From NCBI RefSeq assembly GCF_002943465.1, contig NZ_PTQY01000003.1, forward strand, positions 124,001 through 188,000: DNA of 64,000 bases. Reading direction: 5' to 3'. This document shows, piece by piece, positions 47,054 through 55,810 of the stretch (position 1 is its first letter; each line of letters opens with the position of its first letter). The notes beneath the pieces are model-generated. The model worked only from the letters and a program-made list of their open reading frames with translations, did no database searches and was not told where the DNA came from. This stretch comes from Rhodoferax sp. TS-BS-61-7. Its GTDB lineage: Bacteria; Pseudomonadota; Gammaproteobacteria; Burkholderiales; Burkholderiaceae_C. The position numbers were made by a program, and so were the translations under genes.

Positions 47054-47689
47054 ATGGAGCCCACCACCACCAGTTTCATCGTCGAGGCCATCACACGCGC
47101 CATCGTGGAGCACCGGCTGGCACCGGGCGTGAAACTGGGGGAACAAAAGCTGGCCGACCAGTTCGGTGTCTCACGCACCCTGATCCGCCAGGCCCTGTTT
47201 CAGCTCTCACAAAACCGGCTGATCCGCATGGAGCCTGCGCGTGGTGCCTTTGTGTCCGCGCCCTCGGTGGCCGAGGCGCGCCAGGTGTTTGCGGTGCGCC
47301 GCATGCTCGAAGCGGGCATGGTCCGTGCATTCATCCAGAGTGCCACCGACGCCCACATCGAAGCCCTGCATGACCATATTGCCCAAGAAAAACACGCAGT
47401 CCAGCGTGGCGATGTCTCCAGCCGCACCGAGCTGCTGGGTGACTTCCATGTCTGCATGGCGCAGCTCATGGGCAACGAGGTGTTGGCCTTGCTGATGATG
47501 GACCTGCTCTCGCGCTGCGCGCTGATCACGCTGATGTACCAGTCCAGCGCAGCAGCCGCACATTCGCACGAAGAACACACGGCCATCGTCGATGCGCTGC
47601 AGGCGCGCGACGAGGCCCTGGCCCTGCGCCTGATGGACGAACACCTGCAAAACGTGGAAGCCACCCTGACCCTTACCGCCACACCATGA
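47054..47689 (+). CDS. GntR-family (FCD) regulator of the purine/urate cluster
   Basis: A 211-residue repressor with a winged HTH (LGEQKLADQFGVSRTLIRQAL, RLIRMEPARGAFVS) followed by an FCD all-helical effector domain (ARQVFAVRRMLEAGMVRAF, GDFHVCMAQLMGNEVLALL, HSHEEHTAIVDAL). It starts at 47054 just after a TGTATACA palindrome and its stop overlaps puuE by ATGA. Cluster position suggests that it senses a purine breakdown product, perhaps urate or allantoin, by inference. Confidence 0.9.
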   Translation: MEPTTTSFIVEAITRAIVEHRLAPGVKLGEQKLADQFGVSRTLIRQALFQLSQNRLIRMEPARGAFVSAPSVAEARQVFAVRRMLEAGMVRAFIQSATDAHIEALHDHIAQEKHAVQRGDVSSRTELLGDFHVCMAQLMGNEVLALLMMDLLSRCALITLMYQSSAAAAHSHEEHTAIVDALQARDEALALRLMDEHLQNVEATLTLTATP

Positions 47690-48624
47690 GCACCTACGAC
47701 AGCACCCAACCCTACCCGCGTGACCTGATTGGCTACGGCGAACACGTGCCCCACGCGCAGTGGCCAGGCCAGGCCCGCGTGGCCGTGCAGTTTGTCCTCA
47801 ACTACGAAGAAGGCGGCGAAAACAGCGTGCTGCATGGCGACGCTGGCTCCGAACAATTTCTCTCGGAAATGTTCAACCCCGCCAGCTACCCAGACCGCCA
47901 CATCAGCATGGAAGGCATTTACGAATACGGCTCACGTGCCGGCGTATGGCGCATCCTGCGTGAATTCGAAAAGCGCGGTCTGCCGCTCACTGTGTTTGGC
48001 GTGGGCATGGCGCTGGAACGCCACCCCGAGCTGACACGCCGCCTGGTGGAGCTGGGCCACGAAATTGCCTGTCACGGCCACCGCTGGATCCACTACCAAA
48101 ACGTCGACGAAGCCACCGAGCGTGAACACATGCAGCTGGGCATGGCGGCCATCGAAAAGCTCACCGGCCAGCGCGCGCTGGGCTGGTACACCGGGCGCGA
48201 CAGCCCGCGCACGCGCCGCCTGGTGGCCGACTATGGCGGCTTTGCATACGACAGCGACTACTACGGCGACGACCTGCCCTTCTGGATGAAGGTGCAGAAG
48301 ACCGACGGCAACGTGGTGCCCCAGCTCATCGTGCCCTACACGCTGGACTGCAACGACATGCGCTTTGCCTTGCCCCAGGGTTATTCGCACGCCGACCCAT
48401 TTTTCCAGTACCTGAAGGACACCTTTGATGCGCTGTACGCCGAAGGCGACGAGCGACCATCGATGATGAGCATCGGCATGCACTGCCGCCTGCTGGGCCG
48501 TCCGGGGCGCATTACCGCGCTGCAGCGTTTTCTGGACCACATTGGTCAGCATGAGCGCGTGTGGGTGGCGCGGCGCCTTGACATCGCGCGGCACTGGAAA
48601 GCCACACACCCTTATCAAGGTTGA
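47686..48624 (+). CDS. puuE: Allantoinase PuuE (polysaccharide-deacetylase fold)
   Basis: A 312-residue hydrolase opening S-allantoin to allantoate. It is related to NodB-type deacetylases rather than to the classical metal allantoinase. DLIGYGEHVPHAQWPGQARVAV, NYEEGGENSVLHGD, EYGSRAGVWRILREFEKRG, GHEIACHGHRWIHYQ and WYTGRDSPRTRRLV are characteristic of PuuE. It is coupled to the GntR gene and followed after 5 bp by the uraD fusion. Confidence 0.94.
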   Translation: MSTYDSTQPYPRDLIGYGEHVPHAQWPGQARVAVQFVLNYEEGGENSVLHGDAGSEQFLSEMFNPASYPDRHISMEGIYEYGSRAGVWRILREFEKRGLPLTVFGVGMALERHPELTRRLVELGHEIACHGHRWIHYQNVDEATEREHMQLGMAAIEKLTGQRALGWYTGRDSPRTRRLVADYGGFAYDSDYYGDDLPFWMKVQKTDGNVVPQLIVPYTLDCNDMRFALPQGYSHADPFFQYLKDTFDALYAEGDERPSMMSIGMHCRLLGRPGRITALQRFLDHIGQHERVWVARRLDIARHWKATHPYQG

Positions 48625-48629
48625 ACCCC

Positions 48630-50450
48630 ATGGCAACACCCCTGACCCTGGACCAACTCAACCTCGCCTCGTTGGACGAGGCGGCAGCGCTGCTGGACGG
48701 CCTGTACGAACACTCGCCCTGGATTGCACGCGCGGCCCTGGCCAAGCGCCCCTTTGTGTCGCTGGCCCAGCTCAAACATGCCATGGTGCTGGAAGTGGCG
48801 AATGGCGGGCGCGATGCGCAGCTTGCGCTCTTGCGTGCCCACCCCGAACTCGCTGGCAAAGCCATGGTGGACAAGAGCCTCACGGCCGAGAGCACTAATG
48901 AGCAAAACAAGGCGGGGCTCACGCATTGCACGCCGGCCGAGTTCGAGAAGATCCAGCAGCTCAACGCGCAGTACAACGCGCGCTTTGGCTTCCCTTTCAT
49001 CCTAGCCGTGCGTGGCCCGCGCGGCACCGGCCTGTTGAAGGCCGAGATCATCGCCACGCTGGAACGCCGCGTGCAGGGTCACCCCGAGTTCGAGCTGGCC
49101 GAATGCCTGCGCAATGTGCACCGCATTGCCGAGATTCGCCTCAACGATAAGTTTGGCTACACGCCCACCCAGGGCCACCAGGTGTGGGACTGGCAAGAGG
49201 CGCTGGCACAACACACCGACCCCGGCTACGCCGAGCTGGGCCAGCTCACCGTTACCTACCTGACCGACGCGCACCGTGCCTGCGCCCGCCAGATCCAGGC
49301 CGACATGCTGGCGGCAGGATGCGAGAGTGCCGTCATCGACGCCGTGGGTAACGTGGTGGGTCGCTATGAAAGTGATAGCTGGTCGCGCAGCAACCACGGC
49401 CTGCAAGCCCCAAAAGACTCTAAAACGCTGCTCACTGGCAGCCACTACGACACCGTACGTAACGGCGGCAAGTACGACGGCCGCCTGGGCATCTACGTGC
49501 CGCTGGCTTGCGTGCAGGCGCTCAAAGCACAGAGCAAGCGCCTGCCCTACGCGCTGGAGGTGGTGGGCTTTGCTGAAGAGGAAGGCCAGCGCTACAAGGC
49601 CACCTTCCTGGGCTCGGGCGCGCTCACCGGCGACTTTGACCCTGCCTGGCTGGACCAGACCGACGCCGATGGCATCACCATGCGTGATGCCATGATCCAT
49701 GCCGGGCTGGACGTGAATGCCATCCCTGCCATCCGCCGCGACCCTGCCGAGTACCAGGGCTTTGTGGAAGTGCACATCGAGCAGGGCCCAGTGCTCAACG
49801 CGCTGGACATTCCGCTGGGTGTGGTCACCTCCATCAACGCCAGCGTGCGTTATGTGGGCGAGGTGATCGGCATGGCCAGCCACGCCGGCACCACGCCCAT
49901 GGGCCAACGACGCGACGCGGCTGCAGCGGTGGCTGAATTGGTGCTGCTGGTGGAGCATCTGGCCACGCAAGACGGGGACTCGGTCGGCACCGTCGGGCAA
50001 CTGCAAGTGCCCAACGGTTCTATCAACGTGATCCCGGGGCGCTGCCAGTTCTCGATGGACTTGCGCGCACCGTCGGACGCGCAGCGCGATGCGCTGGAGG
50101 AAAAAGTCCTCGCCGGCCTGCGCCTGATTTGCGAACGCCGTGGTCTGCACCACAGCCTCACCCGCACCATGCAGGCCAGTGCTGCCCCCAGCGCACCGGC
50201 TTGGCAACAACGCTGGGAACAGGCTGTGGCCGCCCTGGGCGTCCCTCTGCACCGCATGCCCAGTGGCGCCGGCCACGACGCCATGAAGCTGCACACCATC
50301 CTGCCCCAGGCCATGCTGTTTGTGCGTGGCCTGAACTCCGGCATCAGCCACAACCCGCTGGAATCCAGCACCAGCGACGACATGCAACTCGCGGTCGACG
50401 CCTTCAGCCACCTGCTGCACCAACTGGCCCAAGAACACGGAACCCCATGA
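48630..50450 (+). CDS. UraD-allantoate amidohydrolase fusion
   Basis: A 606-residue two-domain enzyme. Residues 1-~170 are OHCU decarboxylase (UraD), with HPELAGKAMV, LTAESTNEQNKAGLTH, YNARFGFPFILAVRG and IAEIRLNDKFG. The rest is an M20 allantoate amidohydrolase. Its binuclear site is in TGSHYDTVRNGGKYDGRLG, AEEEGQRY, VEVHIEQGP and SGISHNPLESS. One chain thus covers OHCU to allantoin and allantoate to ureidoglycine/ureidoglycolate, with PuuE acting between them. The segment SDSWSRSNHGLQAPKDS is coded by a repeat copy (49362-49418) and looks like an insertion before TLLTGSHYD. It overlaps the next gene by ATGA. Confidence 0.9.
   Translation: MATPLTLDQLNLASLDEAAALLDGLYEHSPWIARAALAKRPFVSLAQLKHAMVLEVANGGRDAQLALLRAHPELAGKAMVDKSLTAESTNEQNKAGLTHCTPAEFEKIQQLNAQYNARFGFPFILAVRGPRGTGLLKAEIIATLERRVQGHPEFELAECLRNVHRIAEIRLNDKFGYTPTQGHQVWDWQEALAQHTDPGYAELGQLTVTYLTDAHRACARQIQADMLAAGCESAVIDAVGNVVGRYESDSWSRSNHGLQAPKDSKTLLTGSHYDTVRNGGKYDGRLGIYVPLACVQALKAQSKRLPYALEVVGFAEEEGQRYKATFLGSGALTGDFDPAWLDQTDADGITMRDAMIHAGLDVNAIPAIRRDPAEYQGFVEVHIEQGPVLNALDIPLGVVTSINASVRYVGEVIGMASHAGTTPMGQRRDAAAAVAELVLLVEHLATQDGDSVGTVGQLQVPNGSINVIPGRCQFSMDLRAPSDAQRDALEEKVLAGLRLICERRGLHHSLTRTMQASAAPSAPAWQQRWEQAVAALGVPLHRMPSGAGHDAMKLHTILPQAMLFVRGLNSGISHNPLESSTSDDMQLAVDAFSHLLHQLAQEHGTP
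49362..49418 (+). repeat. Dispersed repeat, degenerate copy inside the uraD fusion
   Basis: This reads CGCTATGAAAGTGATAGC, TGGTCGCGCAGCAA, then GGCCTGCAAGCCCC. The left inverted repeat and the GCGCA block agree with the other copies; the right block is weaker. Confidence 0.5.
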
Positions 50451-51679
50451 CCACCCATTACAACCAACTCGACGCCTGGATTGACGCGCACTTTGACGAA
50501 CAGGTGCGCTTTCTACAGGAACTGGTGCGCGTGCCCACCGACACGCCGCCCGGCAACAACGCCCCCCACGCAGACCGCACCGCGGATCTGCTTGCCGCCA
50601 TGGGCCTGCAGGCAGAAAAATACAGCGTGCCCGCCAGCGAGGTGCAGGCTGCCGGTATGCAAAGCATCACCAACCTGGTGGTGCGCCGCCCCTATGCCGC
50701 CGGTGGCATCACCATCGGCTTGAATGCCCACGGCGACGTGGTGCCTCCGGGCGAAGGCTGGACGCATGACCCCTATGGCGGTGAGATTGAGAACGGACAG
50801 ATGTTTGGCCGCGCAACGGCGGTCAGCAAGAGCGATTTCTCCAGCTACACCTTTGCGGTGCGCGCCCTCGAATCGCTGGGCCTCCCGCTCAAGGGCGGCG
50901 TGGAGCTGCTGTTCACCTACGACGAAGAATTTGGCGGCGAACTGGGCCCCGGCTGGTTGCTGGAAAAAGGCCTGACCCAACCCGACCTGTTGCTGGCTGC
51001 CGGTTTCTCCTACCAAGTGATCACTGCGCACAACGGCTGCCTACAAATGGAAGTGACCGTACACGGCAAGATGGCCCACGCCGCCATTCCAGAAAGCGGT
51101 GTGGACGCTCTGCAAGGCGCAGTGCACATCCTCAACGCGCTGTACGCCCAGAACACGCTCTATAAGCAAGTGACTTCGGACGTGGACGGCATCAACCACC
51201 CCTACCTGAACGTAGGCCGTATCGAAGGCGGCACCAACACCAATGTGGTCCCCGGCAAAGTGGTCTTCAAGCTGGACCGCCGCATGATCCCCGAGGAAAC
51301 CCCCACCGAAGTGGAAGCCTCCATCCGCAAGGTGATTGCCGACGCAGCCGCGACCTGCCCGGGCATCACGGTGGACATCAAGCGCCTGCTGCTGGCCAAC
51401 TCCATGCGGCCGCTGGCCGGCAATAAACCGCTGGTGGATGCGCTGCAAAAACATGGCGAAGCGGTGTTTGGCGAACCCATCCCCGCCATGGGCACACCGC
51501 TCTACACCGATGTACGACTGTTTGCCGAGCGCGGCATCCCCGGCGTCATCTACGGCGCCGGCCCGCGCACCGTGCTGGAGTCGCACGCCAAACGCGCCGA
51601 CGAGCGCGTGAGCCTGGAAGATCTACGCCGTGCTACCAAAGTGGTAGCACGGACACTACTGGATTTGCTGAAGCCCTGA
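50447..51679 (+). CDS. M20-family metallohydrolase (ArgE/DapE-like)
   Basis: A 410-residue M20 amidohydrolase-type protein. The start is ATG 50447, overlapping the preceding stop; the frame is open further upstream only as a shadow of uraD. The His-x-Asp pair is H95/D97 in NAHGDVVPPGEGW, the catalytic Glu pair E160/E161 in TYDEEFGGE and the C-terminal His in ESHAKRADERV. In the segment GRATAVSKSDFSSY, Val126 stands where M20 enzymes usually have the metal-bridging Asp of GRGxxDxKG. With its neighbours it may act on ureidoglycolate, another ureido compound or an N-acyl amino acid; no specific function can be given. Confidence 0.8.
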   Translation: MTTHYNQLDAWIDAHFDEQVRFLQELVRVPTDTPPGNNAPHADRTADLLAAMGLQAEKYSVPASEVQAAGMQSITNLVVRRPYAAGGITIGLNAHGDVVPPGEGWTHDPYGGEIENGQMFGRATAVSKSDFSSYTFAVRALESLGLPLKGGVELLFTYDEEFGGELGPGWLLEKGLTQPDLLLAAGFSYQVITAHNGCLQMEVTVHGKMAHAAIPESGVDALQGAVHILNALYAQNTLYKQVTSDVDGINHPYLNVGRIEGGTNTNVVPGKVVFKLDRRMIPEETPTEVEASIRKVIADAAATCPGITVDIKRLLLANSMRPLAGNKPLVDALQKHGEAVFGEPIPAMGTPLYTDVRLFAERGIPGVIYGAGPRTVLESHAKRADERVSLEDLRRATKVVARTLLDLLKP

Positions 51680-51755
51680 GCTTTGGCGAAACGCCCCAAT
51701 ATTGGGCATTTTTCTTGCTACACCTATTCCATCTGTATACCTTGAAGGAGTTCCC

Positions 51756-52784
51756 ATGAAAAAGCGCCAGTTTCTCCACGCCATTGCCTTCGCTGCTGCC
51801 ACGCTGGCCGCAGGCTCCGCATTGGCCCAAGCCACCCCCATCAAGTTCCAGCTGGACTGGCGTTTTGAAGGCCCTGCTGCCCTGTTTCTGACACCTGCCG
51901 CCAAAGGTTATTTCAAGGACGCCAAGCTCGACGTGACGATTGACGCGGGCAACGGCTCCGGCGGCACCGTGACGCGTGTGGCCTCTGGCGCCTACGACAT
52001 GGGGTTTGCCGACATGGCCGCGCTGATGGAATTCCACGCCAACAACGCGGATGCGCCCAACAAACCTGTGGCCATCATGATGGTCTACAACGACACACCC
52101 GCTTCGGTCATGGCGCTCAAAAAGTCCGGCATCAAAACCCCGGCCGACCTGAACGGCAAGAAGCTCGGCGCCCCCGTGTTTGACGCTGGCCGCCGCGCCT
52201 TCCCCATCTTTGCCAAGGCCAACAACATCAGCGGTGTGCAGTGGACCGCCATGGACCCCCCTTTGCGAGAAACCATGCTGGCGCGTGGTGACATCGACGC
52301 GATCACCGGTTTCACCTTTACCTCGTTGCTGAACCTGGAAGCCCGCGGCGTGAAGGCCGAAGACGTGGTGGTGCTGCCCTACCCGCAGTTTGGCGTGAAG
52401 CTGTATGGCAATGCCATCATTGCCTCGCCCAAGATCCTGAAAGAGAACCCCGAAGCCGTGAAAGCCTTCTTGGCCGCGTTTGCCAAGGGTATGAAAGATG
52501 TGATTGGCAACCCGGCCGCCGCCATTGGCGACGTGAAGGCACGTGACGGCATCATCAACGCCGAACTCGAAACCCGCCGCCTGAAGCTCGCCATCGACAC
52601 CGTCATCAACAGCGCCAACGCACGTGCCGAAGGTTTTGGCCAGGTGAATGGCCCGCGCCTGTCGCTGATGGCATCGCAGGTGTCCGACGCTTTCAACACC
52701 AAGAGCCGCGTGAACCCCGATGTGGTGTGGAACGGCAGCTACCTGCCCACCAAGGCCGTGCTCGACGTATTGCCCAAGAAGTAA
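51756..52784 (+). CDS. ABC transporter substrate-binding protein, NMT1/THI5-like
   Basis: A 342-residue periplasmic binding protein with signal peptide FLHAIAFAAATLAAGSALAQ. ATG 51756 has a strong AAGGAG site. The mature part (IKFQLDWRFEGPAALFLTPA, AKGYFKDAKLDV, TRVASGAYDMGFADMAALM) matches the NMT1/THI5-like group that binds taurine, thiamine precursors, nitrate or nucleobases. It heads a three-gene importer operon. Given the purine genes around it, a purine or allantoin-type ligand is possible but unproven. Confidence 0.9.
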   Translation: MKKRQFLHAIAFAAATLAAGSALAQATPIKFQLDWRFEGPAALFLTPAAKGYFKDAKLDVTIDAGNGSGGTVTRVASGAYDMGFADMAALMEFHANNADAPNKPVAIMMVYNDTPASVMALKKSGIKTPADLNGKKLGAPVFDAGRRAFPIFAKANNISGVQWTAMDPPLRETMLARGDIDAITGFTFTSLLNLEARGVKAEDVVVLPYPQFGVKLYGNAIIASPKILKENPEAVKAFLAAFAKGMKDVIGNPAAAIGDVKARDGIINAELETRRLKLAIDTVINSANARAEGFGQVNGPRLSLMASQVSDAFNTKSRVNPDVVWNGSYLPTKAVLDVLPKK

Positions 52785-52787
52785 GCC

Positions 52788-53615
52788 ATGAGTGCACCCG
52801 CGTCCCCCTGGTTTGTCGATTTTCAGGATGTCTGGCTGGCCTACAACGAAGAGCTGCTCAAGCAGAACCACTTCGCGGTAGAAGCCATTGACCTGAAGGT
52901 GCGCAAAGGCGAGTTCATCGCCATCGTCGGCCCTTCGGGCTGTGGCAAGTCCACCTTCATGAAGCTCACCACCGGCCTGAAGATGCCGTCCATGGGCAAA
53001 ATCCTGATCGACAACCAGCCGGTGACCGGGCCACTCAAAATTTCGGGCATGGCGTTTCAGGCGCCTTCGTTGCTGCCTTGGCGCACCACGGTCGACAACG
53101 TGCTTTTGCCGCTGGAGATCGTGGAGCCCTACCGCTCCACGTTCAAGCAAAAGCGCAAGGAATACGAGGAACGTGCCCGCAAGCTGCTGCAAAAGGTGGG
53201 CCTGGCGGGTTACGAAGACAAGTTCCCCTGGCAGCTCTCGGGTGGCATGCAGCAGCGCGCCAGCATCTGCCGCGCGCTGATCCATGAGCCCAAGATGCTG
53301 CTGCTGGACGAGCCCTTTGGCGCGCTTGACGCGTTCACCCGCGAAGAGTTGTGGTGCATCTTGCGCGACCTGTGGACCGAACAGCAGTTCAACGTGATTC
53401 TGGTGACGCACGACCTGCGCGAATCGGTATTCCTGGCCGACACGGTGTATGTGATGAGCAAGAGCCCAGGCCGTTTTGTGGTGAAAAAAGAGATAGAACT
53501 GCCGCGCCCGCGCGAGCTTGAAATCACTTACACCAAAGAATTCACCGACATCGTGCACGAGCTGCGCGGGCACATTGGTGCCATGCGCAAGACCGGCGCG
53601 ACCATCAACCAATAA
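52788..53615 (+). CDS. ABC transporter ATPase of the NMT1-type importer
   Basis: A 275-residue ATPase. Walker A GPSGCGKSTFM, Q-loop MAFQAPSLLPWRTT, signature LSGGMQQRASICRAL, Walker B MLLLDEPFGALD and the H-loop LVTHDLRE are all intact. It is of the SsuB/TauB/ThiZ group. It starts 3 bp after the binding-protein stop, and the permease follows after 9 bp. Confidence 0.95.
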   Translation: MSAPASPWFVDFQDVWLAYNEELLKQNHFAVEAIDLKVRKGEFIAIVGPSGCGKSTFMKLTTGLKMPSMGKILIDNQPVTGPLKISGMAFQAPSLLPWRTTVDNVLLPLEIVEPYRSTFKQKRKEYEERARKLLQKVGLAGYEDKFPWQLSGGMQQRASICRALIHEPKMLLLDEPFGALDAFTREELWCILRDLWTEQQFNVILVTHDLRESVFLADTVYVMSKSPGRFVVKKEIELPRPRELEITYTKEFTDIVHELRGHIGAMRKTGATINQ

Positions 53616-53624
53616 GGTCCTCCC

Positions 53625-54392
53625 ATGAACAAAAAACAAGTGGAGATGTGGTCGCCCTGGATCCTGCTGGTCGTCGTGATCATGCTGTGGCAAATCCTGT
53701 GCTCGGCGTTTGAAGTCTCCGAATTCATCTTCCCCAGCCCCTGGCGCATCTGGACCCAGTTTTGGGAATTCAAAGGCATCATCGGCGCGCACGCATGGCG
53801 CACCTTCTGGGTCACGATGGTGGGCTTTGGCATTGCCATTGTGGTGGGCGTGCTGCTGGGCTTTGTGATTGGCAGCTCTCGTCTGGCTTATGCCGCGGTG
53901 TATCCGCTGATGACGGCGTTCAACGCGCTGCCCAAAGCTGCCTTTGTACCCATCCTGGTGGTGTGGTTTGGCATTGGTGTGGGCCCGGCCATCCTCACCG
54001 CCTTCCTGATCAGCTTCTTCCCCATCATGGTGAACATTGCCACCGGCCTGGCCACGCTGGAGCCCGAGCTCGAAGACGTGCTGCGCGTGCTGGGTGCCAA
54101 ACGCTGGGATGTGCTGATCAAGGTCGGCCTGCCACGCTCCATGCCTTACTTCTATGGCTCGCTCAAGGTCGCCATCACGCTGGCTTTTGTGGGCACCACG
54201 GTGTCCGAGATGACGGCCGCCAACGAAGGCATTGGTTACCTGCTGATCAGCGCAGGTTCGGCCATGCAGATGGGCTTGGCCTTTGCCGGCCTGGTGGTGG
54301 TGGGTGCCATGGCGATGGTGATGTACGAGCTGTTCAGTGCAATTGAAAAACACACCACCGGCTGGGCCCATCGCGGCTCGCAAAACACTTGA
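53625..54392 (+). CDS. ABC transporter permease of the NMT1-type importer
   Basis: A 255-residue inner-membrane permease with about six helices (SPWILLVVVIMLWQILCSAF first) and the EAA-type loop (LATLEPELEDVLRVLGAKRWDVLIKVGLPRSMPY) that contacts the ATPase. Pairs with the genes directly upstream. The deaminase gene start overlaps its stop. Confidence 0.94.
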   Translation: MNKKQVEMWSPWILLVVVIMLWQILCSAFEVSEFIFPSPWRIWTQFWEFKGIIGAHAWRTFWVTMVGFGIAIVVGVLLGFVIGSSRLAYAAVYPLMTAFNALPKAAFVPILVVWFGIGVGPAILTAFLISFFPIMVNIATGLATLEPELEDVLRVLGAKRWDVLIKVGLPRSMPYFYGSLKVAITLAFVGTTVSEMTAANEGIGYLLISAGSAMQMGLAFAGLVVVGAMAMVMYELFSAIEKHTTGWAHRGSQNT

Positions 54393-54865
54393 TGACACCT
54401 GAGCAGATAGAGCGCCATCTGCTGCGCGCGAATACCGTGGCCCAACGTGCCATTGGCCTGGACAAACACCCCTTCGGCGCCATCCTTGTGGCACCGGATG
54501 GCGAAACAGTGCTGGCCGAGCAAGGCAATGTAGACACGGTCAACCATGCCGAGTCCACCTTGGCCCGCACCGCAGCCACCAACTTCACCCCCGAGTACCT
54601 GTGGGGCTGCACGCTGGTGACCACGGTGGAACCCTGCGCCATGTGTGCGGGCACCCAGTACTGGGCCAACATCGGCACCCTGGTGTTTGGCATGACCGAG
54701 CAGCGCCTGTTGGAGTTAACCGGCAACCACGCCGAGAACCCCACCATGGACCTGCCCAGCCGCACCGTGCTGGCAGCCGGGCAAAAACAGGTGCAGGTGA
54801 TAGGCCCCGTGCCTGCGGTCGAAGAGGCCATTGCCGCCTTGCACCTGAACTTCTGGAAGCACTGA
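54392..54865 (+). CDS. CDA-fold nucleobase deaminase (guanine/cytosine deaminase-like)
   Basis: A 157-residue zinc deaminase. The HAE motif (NHAESTLARTAA) supplies the zinc His and catalytic Glu; TVEPCAMCAGTQYW gives the PCxxC zinc Cys pair. It has the length of bacterial CDA-type guanine deaminase and of TadA, but the preserved PFGAILVAPDG and cluster position point to a free base. Guanine to xanthine would feed this purine pathway. ATG 54392 overlaps the permease stop. Confidence 0.82.
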   Translation: MTPEQIERHLLRANTVAQRAIGLDKHPFGAILVAPDGETVLAEQGNVDTVNHAESTLARTAATNFTPEYLWGCTLVTTVEPCAMCAGTQYWANIGTLVFGMTEQRLLELTGNHAENPTMDLPSRTVLAAGQKQVQVIGPVPAVEEAIAALHLNFWKH

Positions 54866-54893
54866 GGCCCACGCCTCGGCAGACGAACCCGTC

Positions 54894-55724
54894 ATGGTGT
54901 GGCACGCCCAGTTAGACCTGAACTACCGGCTTGAAACAGGCCGCACCGTTGCGCGCCACCTGCACAGCGGGCCGCTGCGCATTCTGCAAAGCCTGTACCC
55001 CGAGGGGGATGGCATTTGCCACAACGTGCTGGTGCACCCGCCCGGTGGGCTGGTGGGTGGCGACACGCTGGACCTGCGTGTGCACGCCGGGGCGGGTGCG
55101 CACGGCCTGATCACCACACCCGGAGCCACACGCTTTTACCGATCTGACGGCCCCTGGGCCACGCAGACCACCCGGCTGAGCCTGGAGACCGGCGCCCGCC
55201 TGGAGTGGCTGCCGCTGGAGGCCATTTGTTACGACGCCTGCCAGGCCCGCAACCAGCTGCGCCTGGAGCTGGCGCCCGGTGCGGAATGCCTGGGCTGGGA
55301 CACCACGGTGCTGGGCCTGCCCATGGCCAACTTGCCATTCACCCAGGGTCAGTTGGAACAACACATCGAGTTCCCGGGCGTGTGGCTGGAGCGTGGGCAG
55401 ATCGATGGGCAGGACCACCGCCTGCTTAACAGCCCCGCGGGCATGGCGGGGCAGCGTTGCCTGGCCACGCTCTTTTTTGCCGCCGGCAGCCCACTGCCGC
55501 GCGACCGCAAAGAGGCACTGCTGGACACGGCCCGGGCCTGCCTGCAAGACCACCCGCTGGCCGGCACGGCAGGTGCCACCAGCCCCCACCCGCAACTGGT
55601 GGTGTTACGCGTGCTGGCACCGCATGTGGAGCCGGCCATGCAACTGCTGCGCAGCGTGCGCCGTGCCTGGCGCGCCCAGCAGTGGGCGCTGGAGGCGGCG
55701 GACCCGCGCATCTGGGCGATGTAA
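54894..55724 (+). CDS. ureD: Urease accessory protein UreD
   Basis: A 276-residue UreD (UreH) chaperone needed to load nickel into urease. Typical segments: GPLRILQSLYPEGDGICHNVLVHPPGGLVGGD, ITTPGATRFYRS, WLPLEAICYDAC and MANLPFTQGQ, with the late RDPRIWAM-like end. Urease structural genes normally follow ureD, but here the next + strand gene encodes a REC-TPR protein and ureABC are not in the window. Confidence 0.93.
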   Translation: MVWHAQLDLNYRLETGRTVARHLHSGPLRILQSLYPEGDGICHNVLVHPPGGLVGGDTLDLRVHAGAGAHGLITTPGATRFYRSDGPWATQTTRLSLETGARLEWLPLEAICYDACQARNQLRLELAPGAECLGWDTTVLGLPMANLPFTQGQLEQHIEFPGVWLERGQIDGQDHRLLNSPAGMAGQRCLATLFFAAGSPLPRDRKEALLDTARACLQDHPLAGTAGATSPHPQLVVLRVLAPHVEPAMQLLRSVRRAWRAQQWALEAADPRIWAM

Positions 55725-55810
55725 CAGGCTACCTTTTTTGTAGCGCAGCGCCCATAATGCGCCATCGATAGACCAACGCCCACCCTGCAGGGCGCACGGC
55801 AAGACACCTG

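Noticed and set aside
51630..51650. GTGCTACC/GGTAGCAC hairpin at the end of the M20 gene
   Set aside because: It resembles the left half of the dispersed repeat but lacks the TTGCGCA and AAGGGCTAGAGGCC blocks; too weak to call a copy. It lies inside the coding end.
51690..51716. CCCAATATTGGG followed by a T-run before the ABC importer
   Set aside because: The palindrome leaves only a 4-bp stem once a loop is allowed, so a terminator is not well supported.
51633..54494. 953-codon open frame on the minus strand across the ABC importer
   Set aside because: It is antisense to three well-defined ABC transporter genes in high-GC DNA; its sequence has no domain character and is rich in His/Gly/Arg, as expected for a shadow frame.
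55728..55757. GGCTACCTTTTTTGTAGC followed by GCAGCGCCCATAATG after ureD
   Set aside because: Only the left inverted repeat and a GCGCC block match the repeat family; likely a remnant, not reported as a feature.
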